Positions 17,530 to 26,106 of a DNA stretch of 49,523 bases are shown piece by piece. Location: assembly GCA_002493945.1 (NCBI GenBank), contig DLAL01000011.1:1-49523 (forward strand), read 5' to 3'. The DNA is from Porphyromonadaceae bacterium UBA7048 (GTDB taxonomy: Bacteria; Bacteroidota; Bacteroidia; Bacteroidales; Muribaculaceae). The notes beneath the pieces were generated by a model. The model made no database searches, was not told the origin of the DNA, and saw only the letters and a program-made list of their open reading frames with translations. How positions within the stretch are numbered: position 1 is the first letter of the stretch; each line of letters begins with the position of its first letter. Made by a program: the position numbers and the translations under genes.

Positions 17530-18537
17530 ATGACTAAAATTGGTATCAATGGTTTTGGCCGCATCGGACGTTTCGTGTTCCGTGCTTCGACCAAACGCGA
17601 CGACATCGAAGTAGTTGCCATCAACGACCTTCTTCCCGTTGACTACATGGCTTACATGCTCAAATACGACACAATGCACGGTCGCTTCGACGGCACCGTA
17701 GACTATGACCTCGAAAAGAGCGAACTCATCGTCAATGGCAAGCACATCCGCGTTACCGCATGCCGCGACCCGAAAGAAATCAACTGGGGCGCAGTAGAAG
17801 CAGAATACGTAGTAGAATCGACCGGTCTCTTCCTTACCAAAGAAAAAGCTCAGGCTCACATCGAAGCAGGTGCAAAGTACGTGGTTATGTCGGCTCCCTC
17901 GAAGGACGACACCCCCATGTTCGTATGCGGCGTAAATGCTGACACCTACGCAGGCCAGCAGTTCGTTTCGAACGCTTCCTGCACCACCAACTGCCTCGCT
18001 CCCATCGCCAAGGTGCTCAACGACAAGTTCGGCATCAAGGAAGGCCTCATGACCACCGTTCACTCGACTACCGCTACCCAGAAGACTGTAGACGGTCCCT
18101 CGATGAAGGACTGGCGCGGTGGCCGTGCCGCTTCGGGCAACATCATCCCCTCGTCGACCGGCGCTGCAAAGGCTGTAGGCAAAGTTATCCCCGAACTCAA
18201 CGGTAAGCTCACCGGTATCTCGATGCGTGTCCCCACCCTCGACGTATCTGTTGTTGACCTCACCGTCAACCTGAACACTCCCGCTTCGAAGGAAGCTATC
18301 TGCGCTGCCATGAAGGAAGCTGCAGAAGGCGAACTCAAGGGTGTGCTCGGCTACACCGAAGAAGCTGTCGTATCGAGCGACTTCCTCGGCTGCCCCCTCA
18401 CCTCTATCTTCGACGCCAACGCAGGTGTATATCTGACCGACACCTTCGTTAAGGTTGTTTCGTGGTACGACAATGAAATCGGCTACTCGAACAAGGTGCT
18501 CGATCTCATCGCCATCATGAAGAAGTACAACGGCTGA
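17530..18537 (+). CDS. gapA: Glyceraldehyde-3-phosphate dehydrogenase
   Basis: A 335-residue glycolytic enzyme converting glyceraldehyde 3-phosphate to 1,3-bisphosphoglycerate with NAD. It starts with the Rossmann motif KIGINGFGRIGRFVFRA. The catalytic cysteine is Cys151 in SNASCTTNCLAP, and the active-site region continues with HSTTATQKTVDGPS. The end SWYDNEIGYSNKVLDLIAIM is the canonical C-terminal signature. Codon choice is noticeably more biased (for example GCT, TTC, AAG, CTC) than in its neighbours, as expected for a very highly expressed gene. I chose the ATG at 17530 because it gives the exact family N terminus downstream of the promoter. Single-gene unit with its own terminator. Confidence 0.97.
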   Translation: MTKIGINGFGRIGRFVFRASTKRDDIEVVAINDLLPVDYMAYMLKYDTMHGRFDGTVDYDLEKSELIVNGKHIRVTACRDPKEINWGAVEAEYVVESTGLFLTKEKAQAHIEAGAKYVVMSAPSKDDTPMFVCGVNADTYAGQQFVSNASCTTNCLAPIAKVLNDKFGIKEGLMTTVHSTTATQKTVDGPSMKDWRGGRAASGNIIPSSTGAAKAVGKVIPELNGKLTGISMRVPTLDVSVVDLTVNLNTPASKEAICAAMKEAAEGELKGVLGYTEEAVVSSDFLGCPLTSIFDANAGVYLTDTFVKVVSWYDNEIGYSNKVLDLIAIMKKYNG

Positions 18538-18561
18538 TAAATAACCGTCGCACTAAATACT

Positions 18562-18605
18562 AAAAAGGAGGCAAGCGCCCGCAAGGGTGTTTGCCTCTCT
18601 TTTTG
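18562..18605 (+). terminator. gapA terminator
   Basis: Stem GAGGCAA (18568-18574) with TTGCCTC (18591-18597), with a second pairing in the loop (GCGCCC with GGGTGT is imperfect), followed by TCTTTTTG. Confidence 0.75.
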
Positions 18606-18640
18606 TCGGACTTGTCGGACTTGTCAGACCTGTCCGATTA
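18605..18640. repeat. Second copy of the four-unit 9-bp array
   Basis: The units are GTCGGACTT, GTCGGACTT, GTCAGACCT and GTCCGATTA. It follows the gapA terminator at once and ends one base before the stop codon of the minus-strand engB gene. Unit order (two -ctt, one -cct, one degenerate) and position match the array at 6733-6768. Confidence 0.8.
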
Positions 18641-18641
18641 T

Positions 18642-19259
18642 TTACTCCTGCGTCAGGAGCGGCAGCCGGTTGAGCTGCTCGATGTAGTCCAGGAGCTCTT
18701 CGCGGCCCACGCCCTTCTCGCTCGAGGTGCGGAATACGGGCGGAAGCTCCTCCCACGTCTCCAGGAGCGTGGTGAGGTATTCGCCGATCTGACGGTCGGT
18801 GGCCGTGGCCGACTGCTTGTCGGTCTTGGTGAAGACTATGCTGAAGGGGACGCCGTTCTCGCCGAGCCACTCCATGAACTCGAGGTCAATCTTCTGGGGC
18901 TTGTGGCGGCTGTCGATGAGGACGAAGAGGTTGGTCATCTGCTCGCGTCCAAGGATGTAGCTCTTGATGATGCCTTCGAGGCGGAAGCGGTCGGCCTGGC
19001 TACGGCGTGCGTAGCCGTAGCCGGGAAGGTCGACGATGTACCACGAGTCGTTCACCAGAAAGTGGTTGATGAGCATAGTCTTTCCGGGCGTGGACGACGT
19101 CATGGCCAGGCCTTTCTGGCCTGTGAGCATATTGATGAGTGATGACTTGCCGACGTTGGAGCGTCCGATGAACGCGTATTCGTGCCTTATCTCCGCAGGG
19201 CACTTGCGGAAGTCGGAGTTGCTGACGACAAAACGGGCGGTGTTAACTATCATGATCAA
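18642..19259 (-). CDS. engB: Ribosome biogenesis GTPase EngB/YsxC
   Basis: A 205-residue TrmE-Era-EngA-like GTPase needed for large-subunit ribosome assembly and, in several bacteria, for proper cell division. The P-loop is GRSNVGKSS (residues 32-40). Then come the switch threonine region TSSTPGKTMLINHF, the G3 motif within VDLPGYGYA, and the specificity motif TKTDK. Length and order are standard. Two in-frame ATGs (19259 and 19253) lie two codons apart, and I keep the outer one without strong reason. It is convergent with gapA and divergent from the YitT gene. Confidence 0.93.
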   Translation of the reverse strand: MIMIVNTARFVVSNSDFRKCPAEIRHEYAFIGRSNVGKSSLINMLTGQKGLAMTSSTPGKTMLINHFLVNDSWYIVDLPGYGYARRSQADRFRLEGIIKSYILGREQMTNLFVLIDSRHKPQKIDLEFMEWLGENGVPFSIVFTKTDKQSATATDRQIGEYLTTLLETWEELPPVFRTSSEKGVGREELLDYIEQLNRLPLLTQE

Positions 19260-19274
19260 TCGTTATTATTTACA

Positions 19275-19282
19275 CAAAGGTA
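19275..19282 (-). promoter_or_regulatory. -7 element of the engB promoter
   Basis: Minus-strand TACCTTTG, 16 bases upstream of the engB start codon. No good TTTG is found 20 bases further upstream. Confidence 0.5.
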
Positions 19283-19346
19283 TAAATAAAAACACATTTT
19301 GGGGTCAGAAAAACGAAAGATTATGCGAAATACCCGATTTTTTCGC

Positions 19347-19354
19347 TAATTTTG
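19347..19354 (+). promoter_or_regulatory. -7 element of the YitT gene promoter
   Basis: TAATTTTG followed by CCG, 38 bases before the ATG at 19393. It excludes the much longer in-frame opening from 19036, which would run through engB. Confidence 0.5.
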
Positions 19355-19392
19355 CCGAGTCAACTCCGACAAGGCCAATCAAAAAAAAGACA

Positions 19393-20349
19393 ATGGGCAT
19401 CGAGACAACGAAATTATGGCGCGTAGGGCGCGACTACTTCTTCATCACCTTCGGCATGGCGCTGTACGCCTTCGGGTTCTGCGGCTTCATCCTGCCGGAG
19501 AAGGTGGTCATCGGCGGACTTGCCGGTATAGGCACCATCGTGTACTTCCTGACGGACATCCCCGTGGCCATAACCCAGTATGCGCTGAATCTGCTGCTGT
19601 TAGCGATAGCATACAAGGTGGTGGGCAAGCAGTTCGTGCTCGGGACCATCTACGGGGCCACCATGATATCGGTATTCGTGGGCATATTCCAGCCGCTTCT
19701 GGCCAACGGGTTCACGAACGAACCCTTCATGAACGTGGTCATAGGCGGAGCATGCGCCGGCATGGGTGTGGGCATAGCTTTCACGCACAACGGCTCAAGC
19801 GGCGGAACGGACATCGTGGCGGCGATGGTGTCGAAGTACACCAACGTGACCATAGGCCGCATGATGCTCTACTCGGACTGCATCATCATATCATCATCGT
19901 TCCTCATCTTCCACCAGGCCGACAAAGTGGTGTACGGCTTCGTGGTGCTCGTGCTGGCCTCATACATGGCTGACATGGTGGTGAACACCAACCGTCAGGC
20001 CGTGCAGTTCACCATATTCTCTAAGAAATGGGAGGAGATAGCCACGGCCATCAACAACGAGGCTCACCGCGGATGCACCGTGCTGACGGGCATGGGATGG
20101 TACTCCAAGCAGGAGGTGAAGGTCCTGCTGGTGATGTGCCGCAAGATCGAGTCGGTGACGATATCGCGCATCATCAAGTCGATAGACCCCGACGCCTTCA
20201 CCACTCAGGCTAACGTCAACGGCGTGTACGGAAAGGGATTCGACGAGCTGAAAGTGAAGATGAAGGCGCCCGACCACACCATGGTGAGCCGCCAGCCGGC
20301 TCCTAAGCCGTCGGAGGGCATCACGACTAACATTCCACCCAAGATATAG
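19393..20349 (+). CDS. YitT family membrane protein (DUF161 + DUF2179)
   Basis: A 318-residue inner-membrane protein of unknown transport role. Residues 10-215 carry five or six membrane helices with the DUF161 repeats (FGFCGFILPEKVVIGGLAGI and the later GGACAGMGVGIAFTHNGSSGGTDI, the usual GGTD-type motif). Residues 220-300 are the soluble DUF2179 domain (GCTVLTGMGWYSKQEVKVLLVMC). The family is widespread and its substrate is not firmly established. The start at 19393 fits the promoter and gives a normal N terminus. The next gene starts four bases after the stop, so it may be cotranscribed with cydAB. Confidence 0.88.
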   Translation: MGIETTKLWRVGRDYFFITFGMALYAFGFCGFILPEKVVIGGLAGIGTIVYFLTDIPVAITQYALNLLLLAIAYKVVGKQFVLGTIYGATMISVFVGIFQPLLANGFTNEPFMNVVIGGACAGMGVGIAFTHNGSSGGTDIVAAMVSKYTNVTIGRMMLYSDCIIISSSFLIFHQADKVVYGFVVLVLASYMADMVVNTNRQAVQFTIFSKKWEEIATAINNEAHRGCTVLTGMGWYSKQEVKVLLVMCRKIESVTISRIIKSIDPDAFTTQANVNGVYGKGFDELKVKMKAPDHTMVSRQPAPKPSEGITTNIPPKI

Positions 20350-20353
20350 CATC

Positions 20354-20596
20354 ATGTCCACGACAGTACCCGGCCGCATATGGGCGCTCTATCGCGACGG
20401 CTTCCGCAGCATGACGGTGGGCCGCAGCCTGTGGGCGCTCATCATCATCAAGCTGGTGATTTTCTTCGCGGTGCTGAAACTATTCTTCTTTCCGGACATC
20501 CTGGGCACAGAATATGACAACGACACTGACCGCGCGGCGGCCGTAAGGATGTCGCTTGCCGACGGAGCCGGAAGCCTCACTGAGACGAATCAATAA
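20354..20596 (+). CDS. DUF4492 small membrane protein upstream of cydA
   Basis: An 80-residue protein with one membrane helix at about 28-48 (LWALIIIKLVIFFAVLKLFFF), a basic N-terminal segment (RIWALYRDGFRSMTVGRSLW) and a polar tail. This is the DUF4492 family, found in Bacteroidetes directly in front of cydA. It may be a small accessory subunit or assembly factor of cytochrome bd, by analogy with CydX, but that is inference: there is no sequence likeness to CydX that I can see. It lies 23 bases before cydA and four after the YitT gene. Confidence 0.8.
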   Translation: MSTTVPGRIWALYRDGFRSMTVGRSLWALIIIKLVIFFAVLKLFFFPDILGTEYDNDTDRAAAVRMSLADGAGSLTETNQ

Positions 20597-20619
20597 AAAC
20601 CTTATATACCATATACATT

Positions 20620-22185
20620 ATGAATGACTTGTTAGGAGTAGTCGACTGGTCGCGCGCACAGTTCGCACTGACGGCCATGTACCACTGGCTCTTCGTGCCG
20701 CTGACGATAGGTCTTTCGGTCATCGTGGCACTGATGGAGACCATCTACGTGCGCACAGGGAACGCCCGCTGGAAAGGCATCACGCAGTTCTGGATGACGC
20801 TGTTCGGCATCAACTTCGCCTGCGGCGTGGCCACGGGCCTGATTCTTGAATTCGAGTTCGGCACCAACTGGTCGAACTACAGCTGGTTCGTGGGCGACAT
20901 CTTCGGCGCTCCGCTGGCCATCGAAGGCATACTTGCGTTCTTCATGGAGGCCACGTTCGTGGCGGTGATGTTCTTCGGCTGGAACAAGGTGAGCCGCGGA
21001 TTCCACCTTGCATCGTCGTGGCTGACGGCTCTGGGCGTGTCGCTGTCGGCTTACTGGATACTCGTGGCCAACTCATGGATGCAGTACCCGGTGGGCTGTG
21101 ACTTCGACCCGGCACAGATGCGCAACGTCATGACCGACTTCATGGCCGTGGCGTTCAGTCCCGTGGCCGTGAACAAGTTCTTCCACGCCGTGTTCAGCGG
21201 CTGGACTCTCGCCGGAGTATTCGTGATAGGCGTCAGCAGCTGGCTGCTGTGGCGCCGCAGCAACGTCGAGGCCGCCAAGAGCTCAATTCGCGTCGGCGCA
21301 TGGGTAGGCCTGGCCGGCATACTCCTGACCCTGTGGACCGGCCACGGCTCGGCAGTCGAAGTAGCCCGTGTGCAGCCTATGAAACTCGCTGCCATGGAGG
21401 GACTCTACCGCGGCAGCAACGGACAGTCGCTCGTGGGCGTGGGCGTGCTCAAGCCCGAAAGCAGCCGCACGGCCGACGACCCCATGTCATTCAGCATAGA
21501 CATCCCCTGCGGACTGTCGCTGCTCGTGTACGGCAACACGACAGGCTTCGTACCGGGCATAGACGACATCATCGACGGCGTGACAGTGAACGCGCAGGGC
21601 GACTCGATACACGGCCCGTCGTACGCCGACCGCATAGTCATGGGCAAGGAGGCCCGCAAGGCTCTGGGCGACTATGAGGCCGCACGCAAGGCCGGCGACA
21701 CAGCCGCCATGGAGAGTGCCGCGGCACGCGTGCAGGCATATTACAGCAACTTCGGTTTCGGCTATCTGCCCTCGCCCGAGGCTGCGGTGCCCAACGTCGG
21801 ACTCACGTTCTACTCATTCCGCGTGATGGTGATGGCCGGCGGCTACCTTCTCGTGTTCATCCTGCTGGTTCTCTTCCTGAGCTACCGCTGCAATAAGTGG
21901 CTTGAGAACAAGTGGATATGCCTGCTCGGACTGCTGTCGATAGCGGTTGTATGGGTGTGCAGCCAGTCGGGCTGGATAGTGGCCGAGGTCGGCCGTCAGC
22001 CCTGGGTGATACAGGACCTTATGCCGACGAGCGCAGCCATATCGGGCATCAGCAAGTCGTGGGTACAGACGACATTCTGGATTTTCGCGGCGATATTCAC
22101 CGGACTTCTCATAGCCGAGATGAGCATCATGCTGCGGTTCATCGGCCGGTCGGTCAAGCGCGATATCGAAAACCCCAAACACTAA
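20620..22185 (+). CDS. cydA: Cytochrome bd ubiquinol oxidase subunit I
   Basis: A 521-residue haem-bearing subunit of the high-affinity terminal oxidase, which reduces oxygen to water with electrons from quinol. The N-terminal motif ALTAMYHWLFVPLTIGLS holds the haem-ligand histidine His22. The second ligand region is NKFFHAVFSGWTLAG, and the b558 methionine lies in SFRVMVMAGGYLL. Helix two has the conserved FGINFACGVATGLILEFEFGTNWS with the buried glutamates. About nine membrane helices are expected. The large periplasmic Q-loop region (about 225-395) is as long as in E. coli. It is followed six bases later by cydB. The enzyme would let a gut anaerobe remove traces of oxygen. Confidence 0.96.
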   Translation: MNDLLGVVDWSRAQFALTAMYHWLFVPLTIGLSVIVALMETIYVRTGNARWKGITQFWMTLFGINFACGVATGLILEFEFGTNWSNYSWFVGDIFGAPLAIEGILAFFMEATFVAVMFFGWNKVSRGFHLASSWLTALGVSLSAYWILVANSWMQYPVGCDFDPAQMRNVMTDFMAVAFSPVAVNKFFHAVFSGWTLAGVFVIGVSSWLLWRRSNVEAAKSSIRVGAWVGLAGILLTLWTGHGSAVEVARVQPMKLAAMEGLYRGSNGQSLVGVGVLKPESSRTADDPMSFSIDIPCGLSLLVYGNTTGFVPGIDDIIDGVTVNAQGDSIHGPSYADRIVMGKEARKALGDYEAARKAGDTAAMESAAARVQAYYSNFGFGYLPSPEAAVPNVGLTFYSFRVMVMAGGYLLVFILLVLFLSYRCNKWLENKWICLLGLLSIAVVWVCSQSGWIVAEVGRQPWVIQDLMPTSAAISGISKSWVQTTFWIFAAIFTGLLIAEMSIMLRFIGRSVKRDIENPKH

Positions 22186-22191
22186 GCAACT

Positions 22192-23334
22192 ATGGAAACT
22201 CTCGAAATACTTCAAGCCTACTGGTGGCTTCTGATATCGGTCCTCGGCGGCCTGCTGGTGTTCCTGCTCTTCGTGCAGGGCGGACAGTCGATGCTCTACA
22301 GCGGCGTCGACGAGACCGAGCGTCAGCTCATGGTCAACTCCCTCGGACGCAAGTGGGAATTCACGTACACGACGCTGGTGGTGTTCGGCGGCGCCTTCTT
22401 CGCGGCCTTCCCCCTCTTCTACTCGACCAGCTTCGGCGGCGCCTACTGGCTGTGGATGCTGATACTGCTGAGTTTCGTCATTCAGGCGTTCAGCTATGAG
22501 TTCCGCCGCAAGTCGGGCAACGTCTACGGCACGCGGTTCTACGACGGATGCCTGATGTGCAACGGCTTCTTCGGATGCGTGCTCCTGGGCGTGGCCGTGG
22601 GACTGTTCTTCTTCGGAGGACCGTTCACGGTGAACCGCGTCAACCTGCTCGACCCGTCGGCTCCCGTCATATCGCAGTGGGAGTCGACTCCGGCACTGCA
22701 GAGCGTGCTGAATCTCAAGACCATACTCCTCGGCGTGACGGTGTTCTTCCTCGCACGCACAATGGCCTCGCTCTACTTCGTGAACAATATCGACGGGACG
22801 GCCGACTTCACGGCCCGTATGCGCCGCCGCACGCTGTGGAACGGCCTGATATTCGCCGTGCTCTTCGTTACGTTCACCGTGGTGCTGATGCTCGCTCCGG
22901 GCTACCGCGCCGACGCCACGGGCACATTCGTGGCCGAGGACTACATCTACTTCCATAACATCACGCGTATGTGGTGGCTCGCCGCAGTCTTCGTGCTCGG
23001 CGTTGTGGCCGTGCTCTACGGCATAGGCCGCACGGCCTTCGACGCCGGGTGGCGCGCAGGCATCTGGTATGCCGGCACGGGCACCGTAGCCGTGGTCATC
23101 GTGCTCTTCAGCCTGGCCGGATATGCCGGAACGGCCTATCTGCCCTCGACGGCCGACGCGCAGTCATCGCTGTCGATAGCCAACAGCTCGTCGACGCTCT
23201 TCACGCTGACAGTGATGAGCTGGGTATCTGTGCTGATACCCTTCGTCCTCGGCTATATCTGGTACGTATGGCGCAAGATGAACGCCACACCGCTGACCGC
23301 CAGGGAACTCAGCGAAGAATCGCATACCTACTGA
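22192..23334 (+). CDS. cydB: Cytochrome bd ubiquinol oxidase subunit II
   Basis: A 380-residue membrane subunit with about eight helices that pairs with CydA. Typical features are the N-terminal helix (LQAYWWLLISVLGGLLVFLLF) followed by QGGQSML, the helical hairpin GGAFFAAFPLFYSTSFGGAYW, and the segment FSYEFRRKSGN, a conserved CydB loop. No haem ligands are expected in this subunit. Downstream, the YigZ gene begins after only three bases and the HAD gene after nine more. No cydDC-type exporter genes are in the window. Confidence 0.94.
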   Translation: METLEILQAYWWLLISVLGGLLVFLLFVQGGQSMLYSGVDETERQLMVNSLGRKWEFTYTTLVVFGGAFFAAFPLFYSTSFGGAYWLWMLILLSFVIQAFSYEFRRKSGNVYGTRFYDGCLMCNGFFGCVLLGVAVGLFFFGGPFTVNRVNLLDPSAPVISQWESTPALQSVLNLKTILLGVTVFFLARTMASLYFVNNIDGTADFTARMRRRTLWNGLIFAVLFVTFTVVLMLAPGYRADATGTFVAEDYIYFHNITRMWWLAAVFVLGVVAVLYGIGRTAFDAGWRAGIWYAGTGTVAVVIVLFSLAGYAGTAYLPSTADAQSSLSIANSSSTLFTLTVMSWVSVLIPFVLGYIWYVWRKMNATPLTARELSEESHTY

Positions 23335-23337
23335 TAT

Positions 23338-23937
23338 ATGGCAGACAGCTACCGCACCATCGCCGCGCCCTCCGAAGGGACGTACAAGGAGAAGATGAGC
23401 CGCTTCCTGGCTTTCGCGCATCCTGTGACGACCCGCGACGAGGCGCGCGCGGTGGTGGCAGCATATCAGAAGAAATACTACGACGCGCGGCACGTCTGCT
23501 GGGCCTTCATGCTCGGCCAGCAGCGCGCCGACTTCCTCAGCTCCGACAACGGCGAGCCCTCGGGAACCGCCGGAAAACCCATCCTGGGACAGATCAACTC
23601 CTTCGAACTCACCGACGTGGTGATAGTGGTGGTGCGCTACTTCGGCGGCATCAAGCTGGGCACGTCGGGTCTGATTGTGGCCTACCGCGAGGCGGCCCGT
23701 CAGGCTCTTGAAGCCGCCGTGATAGAGGAGCGACACAGCATGGAGGAAATCTCGTTCACATTCCCGTACATATCAATGAACGACGTGATGAAACTCACCA
23801 AGAACGGTGAGGCGTCGATAGTGTCGCAGATATTCGACAACACCTGCTCGATGACACTGAGCATACGCCGCGACAGCGCACCGGCGCTGAGGGCGCGTCT
23901 CGAGGACATCGACGGAGTGGAAATTCTACAATCATAA
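23338..23937 (+). CDS. YigZ/IMPACT family protein
   Basis: A 199-residue protein of the UPF0029 family. The N-terminal Impact domain (residues 10-120) has the signatures ARHVCWAFMLG, DNGEPSGTAGKPILGQI and VVVVRYFGGIKLGTSGLIVAYREAA. The C-terminal 60 residues are the small DUF1949 ferredoxin-like domain. The eukaryotic relative IMPACT modulates the kinase GCN2 by binding GCN1; bacterial functions are unclear. It is cotranscribed with cydAB by spacing, without any known functional tie. Confidence 0.88.
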   Translation: MADSYRTIAAPSEGTYKEKMSRFLAFAHPVTTRDEARAVVAAYQKKYYDARHVCWAFMLGQQRADFLSSDNGEPSGTAGKPILGQINSFELTDVVIVVVRYFGGIKLGTSGLIVAYREAARQALEAAVIEERHSMEEISFTFPYISMNDVMKLTKNGEASIVSQIFDNTCSMTLSIRRDSAPALRARLEDIDGVEILQS

Positions 23938-23946
23938 CCCGTATAT

Positions 23947-24588
23947 ATGACTCACCAGATCACAGCAGCTCTATTCGACCTCGACGGTGTGCTGATAGAC
24001 ACCGAAGGCACTTACACAGACATATGGGCCGGCATCGAACGGCACTTTCCGACAGGTATCGACAATTTCGCACTGCGCATCAAGGGCACTACCCTCCCCA
24101 ATATTCTCTCAACCTACTTCCCTGCGCCCGACGTGCAGGCCGAGGTGATGAAGATGCTCTACGAGAGCGAAGAGGCCATGGAATATCCGCTCTTCAAGGG
24201 CGTGACCGAATTCCTGCAGGCACTCCGTGAGCAGGGCGTGCCGTGCGCCATCGTCACCAGCAGCGGCGCCAAGAAGATGGAGAAGCTGTTCGCCGGCCAC
24301 CCGGGATTCCGCGACTTCTTCGGATGCGTGCTCACCGACGCCGACGTCGTGCGGTCGAAGCCCGACCCCGAAGGCTATCTCAAAGCAGCAGCACGCCTCG
24401 GCGCCGACATCTCGGGCGCGATAGTCTTCGAAGACTCGTACAACGGCCTGCGTGCAGGCCGAGCCTCGGGCGCACGTGTGGTTGCCCTGGCGACCACCAA
24501 TCCGGCCTCGACCCTCACCGACCTGTCAGACACGGTCATCGACTCCTTCGAGGGCCTGACACCCGAAGCGCTGCTCGCGCGCCTCTGA
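23947..24588 (+). CDS. HAD-family phosphatase/phosphomutase (beta-PGM like)
   Basis: A 213-residue haloacid dehalogenase-fold enzyme. The nucleophile motif is FDLDGVLIDTEG with Asp11 and the acid/base Asp13. The helical cap occupies about 17-85. Motif II is IVTSSG, motif III Lys is in VRSKPDPEGYLKAA, and motif IV is VFEDSYNGLRAG. The pattern SKPDP...FEDS and the cap type place it in the beta-phosphoglucomutase / sugar-phosphatase subgroup; the substrate cannot be fixed. It is last in the cyd-run and is convergent with the ATPase gene, 21 bases away. Confidence 0.88.
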   Translation: MTHQITAALFDLDGVLIDTEGTYTDIWAGIERHFPTGIDNFALRIKGTTLPNILSTYFPAPDVQAEVMKMLYESEEAMEYPLFKGVTEFLQALREQGVPCAIVTSSGAKKMEKLFAGHPGFRDFFGCVLTDADVVRSKPDPEGYLKAAARLGADISGAIVFEDSYNGLRAGRASGARVVALATTNPASTLTDLSDTVIDSFEGLTPEALLARL

Positions 24589-24609
24589 GCGGTGCGGGGG
24601 CACGAACAA

Positions 24610-25953
24610 TCACAACAGACACGTCATGTACACGGGCAGATAGAGAGTCTGCCCGTCGTTGTGTATATCCTTGGTGTACAGCACGACGGGACGCGTTATC
24701 CGTCCCGAGTATCTCTCGGCGAAGAAGTCGAGCGAACGGTGCGCCCTGTAACCCGAGGACTTCACTTCGAGCGGCTCGATTTTGGCGCCCTTGGCGAGCA
24801 GGAAGTCCACCTCATAGCTCTTCTTTCCCAGCGGGTCGGCAGGAGCCGTGTAGTAGAAGAGCCGGTGGCCGGCAGCCCGGAGCATCTGCGCGACGACGTT
24901 CTCGTACACATATCCGAGGTCTGCCTCGAGTTTGTCGGACAGCAGTTTCTTATATATCACATTCTCAGACACATCCTTATCCCAGAATGAAAGCGTGACG
25001 AACAGCCCCGTATCGCCCATATAGAGCTTGAACGAAGCCGAATCGCGGAACAGACTCATGCCTACGTTCGGGTCGGTACAGCGATAGCAGAAATTGACGG
25101 TCTGAGATTCCTCAAGGTCGAACCACACTTCACCGAGTTCGGCGACAGAGGAATTCTCGAAAATCTCACGTGCAGTGAAGCGGAGTTTGCCCTTGGCAAG
25201 ACTACCGGGAATGGTATTGAAGATACGTGACATCCGGCCTGTCGGGTCAATCTTGCGCAGGTCATTCATGTACAGCTCGATGATACGGCGCTTGACGGCG
25301 TCTACGGCCTCAAAATTATTGTGTTCGAGATAGGCGTCCACCGCCTGAGGCATGCCGCCCACGAGCATATAGAGACGGAAGCGGCGCATCATCTCGCGGT
25401 TGACGGCATCGCCCATAGGCCGCAAGGATTCGAAGGCATTGCGAATCAGTTCCATTGTAGTCTCCTGGCCGGTGGCCCACAGGAATTCCTCGTAGTCCAT
25501 AGGGAACATGGCCATATGTTCCTCCTCGCTCGGGATGAGTATATCCCTGACATTCTGACGGATTGACACGAGCGAGCCGGTCTCGATATAGTCGTAGCGG
25601 CCATCGGCGACAAGGTGCTTTACAGCCTGGCGCGCCTTTGGGCAGAACTGCACTTCATCGAATATGATGAGAGACTCTCTCGGATATAGCACGACATCAT
25701 AGTAGGTCTGAAGCAGGAGAAAGAGCCGGTCGGGCTTATAGACCTGATTGAAGGCCGCAATCACTTCGGCCGGGGCGTTCGAGAAATCGATGCAGATGTA
25801 CGACCTGTACTCGCGGCGTCCGAACTCGCACGCTATGGTCGACTTTCCGACGCGCCGCGCACCCTCTATGAGGAGAGCCGTAGAGCCCGCGCTCCGCTCT
25901 TTCCACCGCAGCAGGCGGTCATATATTTTCCTCTTAAAAATCCGGTTTGTCAT
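24610..25953 (-). CDS. AAA ATPase with C-terminal DUF4143
   Basis: A 447-residue ATPase common in Bacteroidetes and often strain-variable. The P-loop is GARRVGKST (31-39), a form of the family GPRQVGKT motif. Walker B is LIIFDEVQFCP, and the sensor region reads YIETGSLVSI. The C-terminal DUF4143 domain ends with EVDFLLAKG then EPLEVKSS, the D/E-x-K pattern of PD-(D/E)xK nuclease folds, although catalysis is not established for these proteins. I start at 25953, not at the ATG at 25980, because the -7 element at 25985-25992 places transcription start below 25980. Three spaced repeats overlap its promoter. Function is unknown; toxin-like or defence roles have been suggested for relatives only by inference. 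Confidence 0.85.
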   Translation of the reverse strand: MTNRIFKRKIYDRLLRWKERSAGSTALLIEGARRVGKSTIACEFGRREYRSYICIDFSNAPAEVIAAFNQVYKPDRLFLLLQTYYDVVLYPRESLIIFDEVQFCPKARQAVKHLVADGRYDYIETGSLVSIRQNVRDILIPSEEEHMAMFPMDYEEFLWATGQETTMELIRNAFESLRPMGDAVNREMMRRFRLYMLVGGMPQAVDAYLEHNNFEAVDAVKRRIIELYMNDLRKIDPTGRMSRIFNTIPGSLAKGKLRFTAREIFENSSVAELGEVWFDLEESQTVNFCYRCTDPNVGMSLFRDSASFKLYMGDTGLFVTLSFWDKDVSENVIYKKLLSDKLEADLGYVYENVVAQMLRAAGHRLFYYTAPADPLGKKSYEVDFLLAKGAKIEPLEVKSSGYRAHRSLDFFAERYSGRITRPVVLYTKDIHNDGQTLYLPVYMTCLL

Positions 25954-25984
25954 ATCTCCAAATATAATCAATTGTGGCACAGCA

Positions 25985-26016
25985 CAAAGGTAGAAACAAT
26001 ATCCATCCCCACCAAA
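25985..26016 (-). promoter_or_regulatory. Promoter of the AAA/DUF4143 gene, perfect consensus
   Basis: Minus-strand TTTG (26013-26016), 20 bases, TACCTTTG (25985-25992). The first of three 33-bp-spaced repeats overlaps its -33 box, which suggests control there. This site decides the start codon of the gene. Confidence 0.75.
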
Positions 26017-26084
26017 TTTATAATGACAAAAATGTCTATTTCCACCAAATTCAAGACTGCGCAGACGCCCGATTCCGCCAAATT
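26009..26084. repeat. Three direct repeats CCRCCAAATT spaced exactly 33 bp
   Basis: CCACCAAATT at 26009-26018, CCACCAAATT at 26042-26051 and CCGCCAAATT at 26075-26084. The start-to-start distance is 33 both times, about three helical turns. Flanking bases TTCC before and C after are shared by copies two and three. They lie in the divergent promoter region, with copy one on the -33 box of the ATPase gene. Confidence 0.7.
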
Positions 26085-26106
26085 CGGGAAGCCGAGGAAA
26101 TTATTT

